Assembly (NCBI GenBank): GCA_029237695.1
Contig: CM055267.1
Span: 4,610,036 to 4,674,035, forward strand
Reading direction: 5' to 3'
Length of the DNA stretch: 64,000 nt
Source of the DNA: Conchocele bisecta
Lineage: Eukaryota > Mollusca > Bivalvia > Lucinida > Thyasiridae
Shown here: in pieces, positions 29,851 through 41,431 of the stretch
How the letters are laid out: each line of letters opens with the position of its first letter
How positions within the stretch are numbered: the first letter of the stretch is position 1
Made by a program: the position numbers and the translations under genes
The notes under the pieces: generated by a model
Database searches by the model: none
Seen by the model: the letters and a program-made list of their open reading frames with translations, nothing else
What the model was told of the DNA's origin: nothing

Positions 29851-32708
29851 TTTTATGCCCCTCGCAACGAGTTGTGGGGGGGGGGTATACTGGAGTCAGG
29901 TTGTCCGTCCGTGCGTCCGTAAACTTAACATCAGAGAAATATTGTTATAACTTCTATTTCCTTCATCTAAAATGCTTAATATTTCACACATGCATTCCTG
30001 TAAGGCTCTACTACCATGCTGTGCCAAATCCACGACCGTCCAACCCCCGCTGATCCCAAGGTCAAGGTCAAATACTTAGTCTCTTTACAAAACTTAACAT
30101 CAGAGAAATATTGTTATAACTTCTATTTCCTTCATCTAAAATGCTTAATATTTCACACATGCATTCCTGTAAACCATGCTGTGCCAAATCCATGACCGTC
30201 CAACCCCCGCTGATCCCAAGGTCAAGGTCAAATACTTAGACTCTTTACAAAACTTAACATCCAGAGGTCCAGATAAGGTGCGTATTTGCGTAAATACGCA
30301 ATTAAAACATGCAAAAACCCAATTAAAATCAGAGACAATGCGTACCAAAAAGCAATTAAAATGTCCTGTACGCAATTCTTTTTTATCCTGTAGCGTACTC
30401 CTCAAATGTATTTTCAGTCTGTCGCGTACTGCTAGATTTGTTCATGTATACAATCCTACAAAATCATCGCCGATGATCTGTGCGGCCATTCAATGTTTAC
30501 AAAGTCTGGTCCCGGCTCTAGCTGCGGACAATGTCTCGCTGTATATCACCGATAACGGCTGGAAACCAGTTTTCGGGTGTATTCGATTTGAACTCCAGGA
30601 TATAGCGGGAGAGATTCATTCCAACTCTCAGCGGGAAAAAAATGGGTCCAACTCGATACGAAACTCTAGTAACCCATCACACGGCAGTTGTTTCGGGTAC
30701 CGTTCCAAGTTAATGAACCAATATCTAAAATTTCCACCTTATCACTTCGGCCGTTTTTGCCCATATTGATTTTGAGAAAAAAAATCGGATAAGAGGGCCT
30801 ATCAATTACGTCATTTACGGAAAATATTACTGATTTTTAAATCAATAATTGTGGAAAAAAAACGGCAATGCGACACTATTGTGAACCGGACATCCAGGCT
30901 CATTACTAGTCTATTTTCTGAAATTGAAATCGATGTGAAACTGCTTGTTTCGGCGACACCGAGTCTACTCAAGGAGATGCAACGAAAAACGTCCGTGACA
31001 GACATTTTATTATTTTGAATGTGTCAGGTTTATATTTTACATGTGGGACAGTATCATATGTAATAAATGAAAATATGGTAACATTATTACTATTTCGACC
31101 AACGCACACGTTGGATAAAATGGCGGTCGAATTAACTAAGTTAAAATAGGACGAGTTGAACGGCGCCCGAATTCACCAATTAATATAATCGTAGTAGCGA
31201 TAGACACTATAAATAACACAATCGGATCATGTCAGCTTTTTTCGTAGAAAATTGGTGACACATGGCGCAACAAAATGGCGGCCACAACAAACATGGAAGA
31301 AAAAAATTGCAAAAGTCCACCACCAATGTTAACCTTATTTCGATTATTTTACGACCGATGCAAAGATGGAATCTCAATCCATTGCACAAGGCATCATACA
31401 GTCATTTTGTTGAGCTCAGTGTGTGGAGACCCCAAATTAATCGTGATTGACATTATTGATGAATTACTGTCAAACGTGGTCGACAAAAAAACACTGGATC
31501 CCGTGTTGCAAAGATCAATCTGCCAATCAAAACATTCTTGATCAGCGTATGCACTGTTTGTCATTCAGATAATGAAACATCTCGCATGATTTTTGAATAC
31601 ACGATACTGCTTGTTACATAACTTATAACTATAAGTGTGCTAGCAGATCCGGAACTACACAGGTCACAAATGCCATAAGCCCATGCAATTACTCTAGTAA
31701 CAGTTACTTATATGTACTTGGAATCATTGAAAACTTGGAACTAATCATTTTGGTGTTCTTATAAGTAAGGGAAGCAGTGTTACCATACACATGTAAGTAT
31801 AACACTGCTTCAATTAATTATATGAACAACAAAACATTACCATTAATACATAAATTATTACGATTTGTTTCCGAATCGGTTTTTGTAATCAAAATATGGA
31901 AATACCCAATTGAAAAAAATTGATGGGGTAACGTTTTTAAAATACCCAATTGAAAATTGAGAATACCCAATTGATTTCAAAAGTATGGAGTAACAGTACC
32001 CAATGCCAAATTCCTTATCTGGAGCCCTGCATCAGAGAAATATTGTTATAACTTCTATTTCCTTCATCTAAAATGCTTAATATTTCACACATGCATTCCT
32101 GTAAACCATGCTGTGCCAAATCCACGACCGTCCAACCCCCGCTGATCCCAATGTCAAGGTCAAATACTTAGTCTTTTTACAAAACTTAACATCAGAGAAA
32201 TACTTCTATTTCCTCCATTGAAAATTCTTATTATTTCACTTGTGCATTCCTCTAAGGTTGTACTATCATGCTGTGACAAATCTACGACTGTCCAACCCCC
32301 GCTGATCCCAAGGTCAAGGTCACATACTTAGTCTCTTTACAAAACTTAACATCAGAGAAATATGTTATAACTTCTATTTCTTTCATTGAAAATTCTTAAT
32401 ATTTCATATGCCGCGACAAATCCCCGCTGATCTCGAGGTCAAGGTCACATACTTAGTCTCTTTACAAAACTTAACATCAGAGAAATCGGTTATAACTTCT
32501 ATTTCCTTGCTCGGATCTGCTTCACATTTCACACATGCATTGCTCCAATGGACCTCTACCACCCTGTGACAAATTCACGATCATGCCGCTCCCGCTGATC
32601 CCAGAGTCAAGGTCACAAGCCCACACACTTGGAAATTTTTACATATTTTAGGGGTACCTGGGCCCACGCGGGGGGTATTCCGTAAGCCTCGCTTACTGAC
32701 CAATCTAG
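29851..32708 (+). mobile_element. Helitron-like element (ATGCCCCTCGCAACGAG head), interrupted
   Basis: Head ATGCCCCTCGCAACGAGTTG with TGGGGGGGGGGTATACTGGA, GTCCGTCCGTGCGTCCG, ~170-bp core units (AACTTAACATCAGAGAAATA), then tail hairpin GTAAGCCTCGCTTAC, TGACCAAT and CTAG (32705-32708). About 1.09 kb after removing the insertion at 30262-32029. Same family as 54289-55513. Confidence 0.8.
30262..32029. mobile_element. CAGNGCTCCAGATAAG TIR element, 1.77 kb
   Basis: Ends CAGAGGTCCAGATAAGG and the complement of CAGGGCTCCAGATAAGG interrupt the core unit AACTTAACATCAGAGAAATA, with CATC on both sides (30258-30261, 32030-32033). AATACCCAATT subterminal repeats match the copy at 1259. The interior has several moderate open frames (for example 31262-31541 and, on the minus strand, 30811-31005), none of which I can assign; it may hold the remains of a transposase or captured sequence. 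Confidence 0.75.
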
Positions 32709-32714
32709 TTTATC

Positions 32715-32880
32715 TTCACATGCGGAAACACTTACGGTCAAATGCCTCGGCAGGCACGACACCGCTTCCGTGGCGGAGTTCTTGTTGTATTTCCGTCGGT
32801 CCGTACGATTTGCATTAAAAATATTGTTTGTCAGTCCAGGCGGCGGCCGGAGTATCTGTGAGCCTCCACTTGCTTTTGTT
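32715..32880. repeat. Fragments of Helitron-like tails
   Basis: Contains TCAAATGCCTCGGCAGGCAC (tail type of the GCTTGCGG family) and GGCGGCGGCCGGAGTATCTG, which occurs as GGCGGCGGCCGGGGTACACG near 28073. Degenerate pieces without heads. Confidence 0.45.
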
Positions 32881-33192
32881 ATGTGTGTTTTGTGTACAAT
32901 TGGGAAAAAATACATAAATTTAATAGTATGATATGCAAAATATAATAAATACACAAGGCAAAAAAAATAACTTAAGTTTTACTGAATTTTCGGTCAAATT
33001 GGAATGATATTTTGCTATGTCGGGTGTATTTGTTATATTTTGCCTACCATAATAATGTATGAATGCCATTCATCATGAAAAGCTGAAGTGTGGTAAGAGC
33101 AAATACCAACCTGCTTGGCTGGACTATTATGAGATGTGTTCTTAGAATGACAGCGGTATCAGATGAAGTAGACTGTGGCACAGGTACATGTA

Positions 33193-33467
33193 CAGTCTCC
33201 GCAAAAATGCCAACATTTTACAGGACATTCGATCTGGTAAACTTGAAATCTTTACCAGACCGGGCAAAATTTACCAGACCAAAAAAGTTTTATAAAAAAT
33301 AAAATTGGTTTTGTGTGATATTTAAGAGCTTTTTAGTATATCAGTCATAAGAAAAGCTAGCTAGCACCACAAGCGCATACCGAAGGAAGGTGATTTCATT
33401 GAAGGTTAGAATAAAAAAGTTAAAAAAAAACTTTTACGGACATGTCCGACGACTTTCGCGGAGACTG
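33193..33467. mobile_element. CAGTCTCCGC TIR element, copy 1
   Basis: CAGTCTCCGCAAAAATGCCA at the left and CGCGGAGACTG at the right, flanked by CATGTA and CATGTG (one mismatch in a 6-bp TSD). The interior matches the copy at 38059-38311, including ATATTTAAGAGCTTTTTAGT. Non-coding. Confidence 0.75.
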
Positions 33468-33578
33468 CATGTGCCATTTTCCAGTTAGAGAGGGAAAATG
33501 TCAATCTTCTTGATTTCACACCTGAGATTTGAGTACATGTGCATGCTCAGACTGTTTGATGATTTGTGGCTGTTGCAG

Positions 33579-33673
33579 ACTATACTCGTGCCTGGCCAAT
33601 GGCAGCGCCGACGAGTTCCAGAAGGGAGACCACCTGTACAAGGCCAAGGCAGTCAAAGATACCCTGCAGATAG
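33579..33673 (+). CDS. ZSWIM8: ZSWIM8 exon 3
   Basis: Residues 115-147 (split codons at both ends): LYSCLANGSADEFQKGDHLY then KAKAVKDTLQIG, a near-identical stretch in vertebrate ZSWIM8 and the lead-in to the SWIM domain. The acceptor is TGTTGCAG at 33578; the donor ATAG then GTCAGT at 33673. The first base completes Arg115, and the last G begins Gly147, finished by exon 4. Confidence 0.94.
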
Positions 33674-33940
33674 GTCAGTACACAAAATCTGAGTTGAACG
33701 TTTTTAAATAGCAGATCGACTTGGAAACTTGTCTGTCATCATCCATCTTTTCATTCTGTAGTGCACCAATGCAGCCTGTATGACCAAGGTCAAGGCCAAA
33801 TGACATAAATTTGCATTAATGTACAGCGAAACATGGTTAATCGGATTTACAACTGTGCTTGAGATGTTTCATAGATCTTATAAACATGTTATCTTGTTTG
33901 AGATGCTGTATATTTCATCTCCCATGTGTGTGTGTGTCAG

Positions 33941-34116
33941 GGTTCCACCTGAGTGCGACGGTGAAGCCGCCCCCGAACTGGGCCCAGACGAAGGGCACAT
34001 TCTCTGTGGCGATCATGTTTGACCGGCGCCGCATCTCGTCCTGCACGTGCACATGTAACAGCAACGCCTACTGGTGCTCCCACGTCGTCGCCGTCTGTCT
34101 CTTCCGCATACACCAG
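33941..34116 (+). CDS. ZSWIM8: ZSWIM8 exon 4 (SWIM zinc finger)
   Basis: Residues 147-205: FHLSATVKPPPNWAQTKGTF, SVAIMFDRRRISSC, then the SWIM motif CTCNSNAYWCSH followed by VVAVCLFRIHQ. Zinc ligands of CxC...CxH fit Cys183, Cys185, Cys192 and His194. The acceptor is a TG-rich tract ending TGTCAG at 33940; the donor is CACCAG then GTACAC at 34116/34117, phase 0. The donor sequence is the first unit of the tandem array that follows. Confidence 0.95.
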
Positions 34117-34680
34117 GTACACGGGGGGCGTACACACATCAGGTACACGGGGGGGCGTACATACACCAGGTACACGGGGGCCGTACATACACCAGGTACA
34201 CGGGGCCGTACAGACACCAGATACACGGGGCCGTACATACACCAGGTACACGGGGCCGTACATACACCAGGTACACGGGTCGTACATACACCAGATACAC
34301 GGGGCCGTACATACACCAGGTACACGGGCCGTACATACACCAGATACACGGGGCCGTACAGACACCAGGTACACGGGGCCGTACAGACACCAGATACACG
34401 GGGGCCGTACATACACCAGGTACACGGGGCCGTACATACACCAGATACACGGGTCGTACATACACCAGATACACGGGGCCGTACAAACACCAGATACACG
34501 GGGCCGTACATACACCAAGTACACGGGGCCGTACATACACCAGGTACACGGGGGCCGTACATACACCAGGTACACGGGGCCGTACATACACCAGGTACAC
34601 GGGTCGTACATACACCAGATACACGGGGCCGTACATACACCAGGTACACGGGGCCGTACAGACACCAGGCAAACGGTGGC
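34111..34680 (+). repeat. 25-bp minisatellite repeating the exon 4 donor site
   Basis: About 23 units of ACACCAGGTACACGGGGCCG plus TACAT, beginning with the exon 4/intron 4 junction itself. By eye about 14 units keep the GT of the donor (CCAGGTACAC or CCAAGTACAC), about 8 read CCAGATACAC and one CCAGGCAAAC. Long open frames on both strands (up to 300 codons) are artefacts of the repeat. Confidence 0.93.
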
Positions 34681-34728
34681 CGTACATACTGGTCATCGTC
34701 TACAGTACTAGCAAATCTACACTTATTT

Positions 34729-35115
34729 ATATTATACCCCCAGCATATAAGTATGTCATGAGGGGTACATAGTTTTCATATTTCGGTCCTTCTGTAATAT
34801 TTGCTCTGTAATATTTTGGGTACCCATTATCTCTGCAACCGTAAGTCTGATTGACTTGAAACATCATATATTTCTTTATCATCATTCATACTTTCATTCT
34901 ATATCCCACCCATGCAGCTTTCATGCCCAGTCAAATTTGAAACTTTTGAAATATTTGCATTGAAGTTCTTAAGTACACAATATCTCGACTGCAACTGCAA
35001 ATATTTCCAAAACGTTTAGCAAGTTTCAAAGTAATTTGACATTGACCTTGTTTGTCCGTCCATAAGATTTACATTTAAGCATTTGTTCAGGCGTGCGTCT
35101 GCTCACTTGCTCTAG
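34729..35115 (+). mobile_element. Hairpin-headed element, CTAG tail
   Basis: Head TATACCCCCAGCATATAAGT with ATGTCATGAGGGGTACATAG; core with GGGTACCCATTATCTCTGCA; tail CTGCTCACTTGCTCTAG. Related to 27738-28122. Confidence 0.6.
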
Positions 35116-36141
35116 TTTCACAACAAATATGACATATATGGTGAAATAGCGATGGCTCGAAATTCCACGGGCCTGCATATTTTTTCCGAGTGGTCGCATC
35201 TTTCGAGCCATCGCATCTTGTGATTTTGGTATATTTGTTGACTACTGTACCCGTCGGATTTAGGAAATAACGAAGCATAATAGAGTGTATCCATGTCTTA
35301 GATGATAATAGTATTTATCATGTGAAATTAAATAAACTGTATTTAAATGTATTTACAAAACTCTTTATTTCAATTATTATCAAAGGAGAAAAGCTCCAAT
35401 ATTTACTATAAATAGTGACGCACATAATTAATGTCGCAGGTGGTTGTGACGTCACTCGAAACAGTAGTATGGGCCCAACTCAAACAATGTTGTTATATGG
35501 CGCCCAAAAATCAACTTGCAGACTCCTGCAACTTGATATGGGTTTACTATTTCACTATATTATTCATCATTAATAGCTGTCGAGGACGAACATATCAGGT
35601 CCTGAACTGAATGTGCAGGCCGATTTAATGCTGCACTGATCGGAAATTCAGTAGAGCAAATTCTTTTTGTCACGACCAGTCATCTCTGCCTAACTAAAAA
35701 GTGCCGTATTATTAATGGGCGTTTTTCGTTCTAACTCCCGGGTAGCCACACGAATAACATGAGGACCACTAGAACGTGGTTTACTAGGGTTCCAACTAGA
35801 CATGAACCCGAGCAACGACTGGTTGTTCCTGTGATACTCGACTTTATTAAATGCACCGAATCCCAGAATATTGAATAAATCACTGTATATCGTTGATCGC
35901 AATCAACAACGTTAACGATCAATTTGCACCACTTTAGGCAATTAACTGGACTTGAAAAGAAACCACATTTCATAGACAGGTATAGCGTGGCTCTGCCTTT
36001 GATCGTAATAAGTCGGACGCGGAGGTCGGAAAATTAGCCAAACACAAACTTCATATCGATTTCACTGTATGTTCATATAGTGGGGTAAAATGTTCATGAG
36101 TGCCAATTTATTGCCGTGACTGTTGTATTGGTGTGTTACAG
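35116..36141. other. Intron 4, unremarkable
   Basis: An imperfect inverted repeat occurs around 35135-35225 (GAAATAGCGATGGCTCGAAA and GCATCTTTCGAGCCATCGCA), perhaps a small MITE. Otherwise no gene or known repeat is seen. Confidence 0.4.
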
Positions 36142-36249
36142 TCGTCATGTGTGACTCAGCGGGCGCCGGTGTCAGAGAGCCTGTCGCGCCTACACCGGGA
36201 TCAGCTTCAGAAGTTTGCCCAGTATCTCATCAGTGAGCTTCCACAACAG
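36142..36249 (+). CDS. ZSWIM8: ZSWIM8 exon 5
   Basis: Residues 206-241: SSCVTQRAPVSESLSRLHRD then QLQKFAQYLISELPQQ, almost identical to the vertebrate protein just after the SWIM finger. The acceptor is TGTTACAG at 36141, the donor CAACAG then GTACGC at 36249; the exon is 36 codons, phase 0 at both ends. Confidence 0.95.
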
Positions 36250-36937
36250 GTACGCACCATAGACACCCGCATACCGGGGACACCCTCACACTGGGGGCAC
36301 ACACAGATCACTTGCTTTCTCGGAAAATCGGATTTGGCATACTCGAAAACTCCTATATACCAATTTTCATCCAAATGATATTTATTTGACTTATTTGTAT
36401 TATGTCCTGTATATGTACGAGGAAATAATTATATTTGCACGCAAAATTTGTATATAGGTCTATTATTAGTCCATGGGCCAGACAAGGTCAGTGGTACCAG
36501 AAAGAGGAAAGAGGTAGTATAAGTTCTTTATACCAGTTAATGTTTGAAAAATAAGTATAATATACATTGTGTATGCACTTATTTAACCACTATCATGTTG
36601 GAACACACATGTGCATTATATAGTCCCCAGTATTTATTTCATTGCTGCAAAATATCACCACAAAGCCTAACGATCCTTGATGCTCCCCAAACCCAACACA
36701 TCGGTATACTAATGTAATGGACGCGACAGAATGTGGTAGTACAATAGATTTGTACATTTGTGCCAGTTAATTACTATAGTATACATATGCTAAAATGCTT
36801 GCTGGACATTCTAGATCAGTAGTTGTTAAAAATGGCAGCCGTTTTAATGACCTTCAAATCTTACCTGTTCGTATTACATGTAGTTGAAATTTAACGGTTT
36901 GTACTGTATGTTGGCATCAATATTACTGTACTTGTTG

Positions 36938-37653
36938 TCGAGCCTGCTTGCGGAAAGCGAGACATAGTGATCACAATGATGTCCGTCCGTCCGTCCGTCC
37001 GTCGGTCCGTCCGAAATATGCGTTAAAGTTTTTAAATACCTTATATCTCTGCAGTCCTAAGTCATATTGACTTGAAACTTCAAATGCTTATTAGTCATCA
37101 TCCATATATTCATTCTGTGTCCCACTCATGCGGCCCCTGTGCCCCATGGTGAAGGTCAAATGACTTAGAGAAGTTTGCGTTAAAGTATTTGTTTCACATA
37201 CATACTATCTCTGTAACCGTAAGTCAGATTTACTTGATGCGCATTGGTCATCATCCATAGATGCATTCTGTGTCCCACACATGCGTGCCCTGTGCCCCAA
37301 GGTCTGAGTCAAATGACTTAGAAGTGTGCGTTAAAGTTTTGTCAAAATTTGCATTAAACTTTTCACTTACCTGCTATCTCTGTAACCGTAAGTCAGATTT
37401 GCTTGAAACTTTGTATGCTTATTGGTCATCATCCATATTTTTTTTCTGTTTTCTGTGTCCCACTCATGCGGCCCCTTTGCCCCAATGTCAAGGTTAAATG
37501 ACTTAGAAGTTTGCGTTAAAATTTTTGTCCAAATTTTTCAGATACCTACCATCTCTGTGCCCCAATGGCAAGGTCATTATACATTATATATATATCTTAC
37601 ACTGACATCACCAGATGCCTCGGCGGGCTCGACATGCAGGCCGCGGCCATCTG
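36938..37653 (+). mobile_element. GCTTGCGG-head Helitron-like element, longest copy
   Basis: Head GAGCCTGCTTGCGGAAAGCG, then a run of GTCCGTCCGTCCGTCCGTCG, three to four ~170-bp units and tail GCAGGCCGCGGCCATCTG. Other copies at 23511 and 28311; the head hairpin also forms part of each 149-bp unit at 10.1-11.1 kb. Confidence 0.75.
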
Positions 37654-38058
37654 GTATTATTTATTAAAACTATGAATTGGTAATGCTTGCATCTGGTGCA
37701 TTTTCTGGAAAAATTTACCCAATTTTCAACATGGCCACCAAAACACCATCTGACGAATAGTTGTCGCAATCAGTAATTGCAATTAAGACAAATTCCAGCT
37801 CTTTGCCAGTTATATTCTATATAAATCATAAAATACACATACTCATAAAATGTTACCAAATTGTGCATGTGTGAAATATTCTGAATAGTGTCATTCTTTG
37901 TTACAAGAATTCCACCAGTTGTTACTTCTGCTGCATTATTACCATTCGGAATGTTGCGAGTGAACATCTCACTAATTCACACACTGTTTAAAGAAAATTA
38001 ACCATTTAGACCGTAGTAAAAGAGTGTTATTTATTTACTGGTGTATAAGATACTGTGT

Positions 38059-38311
38059 CAGTCTCCGCGAAACTGCCAAAATGTTACAGGACATTCGGTC
38101 TGGTAGACTTATGAAAAATAAAATTGATTTTGTGTGATATTTAAGAACTTTTTAAGTATATCTGTCATATAAGAAAAGCTAGGTAGCACCAGAAGCGCAT
38201 ACCAAAGGAAGGTGATTTCATTGAAGCTTAGAATAAAAAAGTAATTGTCGGCGACTTCTGGTTTACCGTCGGACCAGCGGTACTTTTAACGGACATGTCC
38301 GACAGAGACTG
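38059..38311. mobile_element. CAGTCTCCGC TIR element, copy 2
   Basis: CAGTCTCCGCGAAACTGCCA at the left and CAGAGACTG at the right, with the perfect 6-bp TSD CTGTGT (38053-38058 and 38312-38317). The interior matches 33193-33467. Confidence 0.8.
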
Positions 38312-38835
38312 CTGTGTCGTTTGCATGTACTTAGCAATAAGACACACCATTTGCAAATTAAAATCAGTTCTCGGGCAAAGAAACAATTTAAAGCCACATC
38401 GGTAATAAAGAGATGAATGGAATTGCCACTACCCAACTAACGATCCGATAAAACTGGGTGTATTTCACTATGCAGCCGACTGACTAGCGTTACCATCTTC
38501 TGATACACACCTCACGCCGCTTAACTGAGCGCTGCAAAATAACCGAGGATGTTCCGAAAATACAGTGCGGTGATATTGGGTTCGCTGTAATCATCAACAA
38601 GAACAACAACGAGGGTTAGGGTTAGGACTTACATTTTGTTATTTATTAGTTATTATTGTTTGCGATTTTTCATTGTCAATGACTTATAACCCGGAAAATA
38701 TGGTACTTGAGACCAAGAATTTGAATTAGTTGTCAGTAGTTTGACAAGAGAGTTTGAGGTAACGATTGTAGACTGTATATACATTTAGCTATGTATCTGC
38801 TCTTGTGTCATACTGCCCCTGTGTTATGCTGACAG

Positions 38836-39038
38836 ATCTTGCCGACGGCTCAGCGCCTGCTGGACGAGCTGCTGTCGTCCCAGGAGACGGAGATGAACAA
38901 GTACCAGGGCGCCCCTGATCCGACAGCAGGCCCCTCCGCCAGCGAGCAGACCTCTTGGTGTCTCGACGAAGCTGCCCTCCACGACAACGTCAAGAAAACT
39001 CTCGTCAAGTTCTGTGTGCCGTCACCGGTCGTCTTCAG
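38836..39038 (+). CDS. ZSWIM8: ZSWIM8 exon 6
   Basis: Residues 242-309 (last codon split): ILPTAQRLLDELLSSQETEM, NKYQGAPDPTAGPSASEQ, WCLDEAALHDNVKKTL and PSPVVF. The GAPDPTAGPSAS stretch is a strong ZSWIM8 signature. The acceptor is GCTGACAG at 38835; the donor TCTTCAG then GTCCGT at 39038/39039. AG joins C of exon 7 to give Ser. Confidence 0.95.
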
Positions 39039-39462
39039 GTCCGTACACCCCACCGACCTGTTACGGTGGCACTAACTGTTTGTGTTGGCCCCTGTGTATG
39101 GTCCGTACACCTCACCGATCTGTCACGATGGCACTGACTGTTTGTGTTGGCCCCTGTGTATGGTCCGTACACCTCACTGATCTGTTACGGTGGCACTGAC
39201 TGTTTGTGTTGGCCCCTGTGTATGGTCCGTACACCTCACCGATCTGTTACGGTGGCACTGACTGTTTGTGTTGGCCCCTGTGTATGGTCCGTACACCTCA
39301 CCGATCTGTCACGGTGGCACTGACTGTTTGTGTTGGCCCCTGTGTATGGTCCGTACACCTCACCGATCTGTCACGGTGGCGCTGACTGTTCGTTTTGGCC
39401 CCTGTGTATGGTCTGTACACCTCACCGACATGTCACGGTAGCCCTGACTGTTCTTGCTGTTG
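39039..39462 (+). repeat. 62-bp minisatellite starting at the exon 6 donor
   Basis: Units start GTCCGTACACC at 39039, 39101, 39163, 39225, 39287, 39349 and (GTCTGTACACC) 39411. The first unit begins at the first base of intron 6. Later units keep GTCCGTACAC but are preceded by TATG instead of TCAG. Confidence 0.93.
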
Positions 39463-39750
39463 TGTCAGTTGTGGCATGCTTCCTATGAGCAACACTATCA
39501 TTCTGCTTTGTTGTTGAACAAATAATTTTTATGCTGATTATAAATATTTGCAAAACCTTTTTCATTTCTTTCAATGTAAAATAGTAATAGTTTAACAGTC
39601 TGAATACGTGGTCACATGATATGAGTATGATCTTGAAGGTATGAAGTACGATGTACATGAAGACTATGACATGATCCATGCCATCGGTGCCATGCATGTA
39701 TTAAATGTCCTACGTGTCGCATATGTACATACATGGCGTGCCACTTGCAG

Positions 39751-39946
39751 CGATGTGAACTTCCTGACGGCGACGGCGCCTCCGGCGGCCGCGGAGTGGC
39801 AGAGCCTGCTACGCCCACTGCGGGGGCGCGAGCCCGAGGGCATGTGGAACCTGCTGTCGATCGCCCGTGAAATGTTCCGTCGCAGCGACAGCAACGCCAT
39901 CCCACTGCTGGAGATAGTTACTGACGAAGTGCTGCAATGTGAACAG
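39751..39946 (+). CDS. ZSWIM8: ZSWIM8 exon 7
   Basis: Residues 309-374: DVNFLTATAPPAAAEWQSLL, RPLRGREPEGMWNLLSI then REMFRRSDSNAIPLLEI, ending CEQ. The RPLRGREPEG block is nearly invariant in ZSWIM8. The acceptor is CACTTGCAG at 39750 and the donor GAACAG then GTCAGT at 39946/39947, phase 0 out. Confidence 0.95.
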
Positions 39947-39989
39947 GTCAGTCAGGGGTGGGGTGGGGGGGAGGGGGGGGGGAGGAGGG

Positions 39990-40057
39990 AGGGAGATGTT
40001 CCATCGCAGTGACGGTTTGTGTGGCTGACGAGGTGCTGCAGTGTGAACAGTTTGAGT

Positions 40058-40097
<40 letters not shown>

Positions 40098-40161
40098 GGG
40101 GGGGGGGGGGGGGGGGGGGGTGGGGGGGGGGGGGGGGGGTGGGGGGGGGGGGGGGGGGGGT

Positions 40162-40210
<49 letters not shown>

Positions 40211-40238
40211 GTGGGGGGGGGGGGGGGGGGGGGGGGGG

Positions 40239-40273
<35 letters not shown>

Positions 40274-40300
40274 GATGTTATTGCTGGAGATTTGGGGGGG
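39990..40300. repeat. Partial duplicate of exon 7 end followed by ~220 bp of G
   Basis: GATGTTCCATCGCAGTGACG (39993) and GACGAGGTGCTGCAGTGTGA then ACAG (40028-40051) resemble the end of exon 7 with changes and an internal deletion. The copy lacks a GT after CAG. A nearly pure G tract (40057-40272) follows, then GAGATGTTATTGCTGGAGAT, a further scrap of the same exon. The tract length may be affected by sequencing. Confidence 0.8.
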
Positions 40301-40976
40301 GAGCGTTTAGCGTGTCTTTGATGATCAATTCTTGTTTGTATATACATGAAACTAATTATCCTAATTATCAATAAATATTAGCCGCCATCTTCACTATTTT
40401 TAAATCACGTGACACGCAGTGATTTGGTTGGTTAATTGACACTAATCGAGAATGATGTCAGTCTCGTGTAGCAAACCGAACTACTGTGTGTCACATGATT
40501 TAAACATTTTCCAATATGGCGGCTAATATTTATGGATAATCAGGAAGTGAATGTGTTTGATTTTAAGAAGCGAATTCAGGTTAGTTTGATGGTTATTGGT
40601 ACAGTTTACACTCAAAATCCTTGAGATTTACGTTAATGTATTAGCAACTGTAAAATTGATGCCGAAAACTCGCCCCAAACAGCGGTTTCAACAAGCTGTA
40701 GCACGTTGTATAGGCGAGTCCGTTTTTACATTTTGTGCGATTTTAGTACAACCGTGGCACATGCCAGTTCGGTACCATGATAGAGATATAACCACCACAC
40801 CTGGGCGCAGTTGAATTGTTTTGTACATTGTTTAGACAGGTGTTTCATGTATATACAAACAATAATCTCCCAAGATACGCTAAAACACCTGTGGTTCTTA
40901 GGTACCAAATCACATGTCATGTATCCTTGTTATATCCTTGTTGTTGAACAAACGTAAAACCGCAATCTCCCGTGTT

Positions 40977-41227
40977 GTCACATGTCTATTCTCTGTGGCA
41001 GATCCTTGTCTAATCCCTGTGCTATCACATGTCTATTCTCCGTGGCAGATCCTTATCTATTCTCCGTGGCAGATCCTTGTCTAATCCCCGTGCTATCAAA
41101 TGTCGTATCTGTGGCAGATCCTTGTCTGATCCCTGTGCTATCACATGTCTATTTTCCGTGGCAGATCCTTGTCTAATCCCTGTGCTATCAAATGGCTTAT
41201 CTGTGGCAGATCCTTGTCTAATCCCTG
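40977..41227 (+). repeat. 46-47 bp minisatellite block 1 (exon 8 acceptor units)
   Basis: About six units of TATTCTCCGTGGCAGATCCT then TGTCTAATCCCTGTGCTATC. The same repeat resumes at 47705, and the phase and a 14-bp direct repeat (TTGTCTAATCCCTG at 41214-41227 and 47705-47718) show that one array was split by the nest between them. Confidence 0.9.
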
Positions 41228-41431
41228 GCATGGACTGGCCTAGGGGTTAGAACACATGACTTCCAACCCGGAGGTTGTGGGTTCAAACCTCTCCTTAGGC
41301 ATCAAAAATACTTGCATAGTATTTCTATCCCACTCGTCTGTCGGATGAGACTTTAAACTGTGGTCCCGTCTCTATATGACCCTAGCTGTTGGTGGGATGT
41401 TAAACCCATTCACTTTCACTTTTTTATGCCC
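41228..41431 (+). mobile_element. tRNA-headed SINE
   Basis: A-box TGGCCTAGGGG and B-box GGTTCAAACCT, then a body with TCTGTCGGATGAGACTTTAA and a GGGATGTTAAACCC tail. The 14-bp direct repeats at 41214 and 47705 suit a SINE target duplication now separated by elements that inserted in its 3' tail. A decayed copy of the same tail is at 53285-53370. Confidence 0.75.

Noticed and set aside
33859..34772. Open frames of 190-300 codons on both strands
   Set aside because: They are translations of the 25-bp array; the real coding part is exon 4, 33941-34116, only.
39952..40374. Poly-Gly and poly-Pro proteins of up to 139 codons
   Set aside because: Produced by the G tract in intron 7; no start context, homologue or codon variety.
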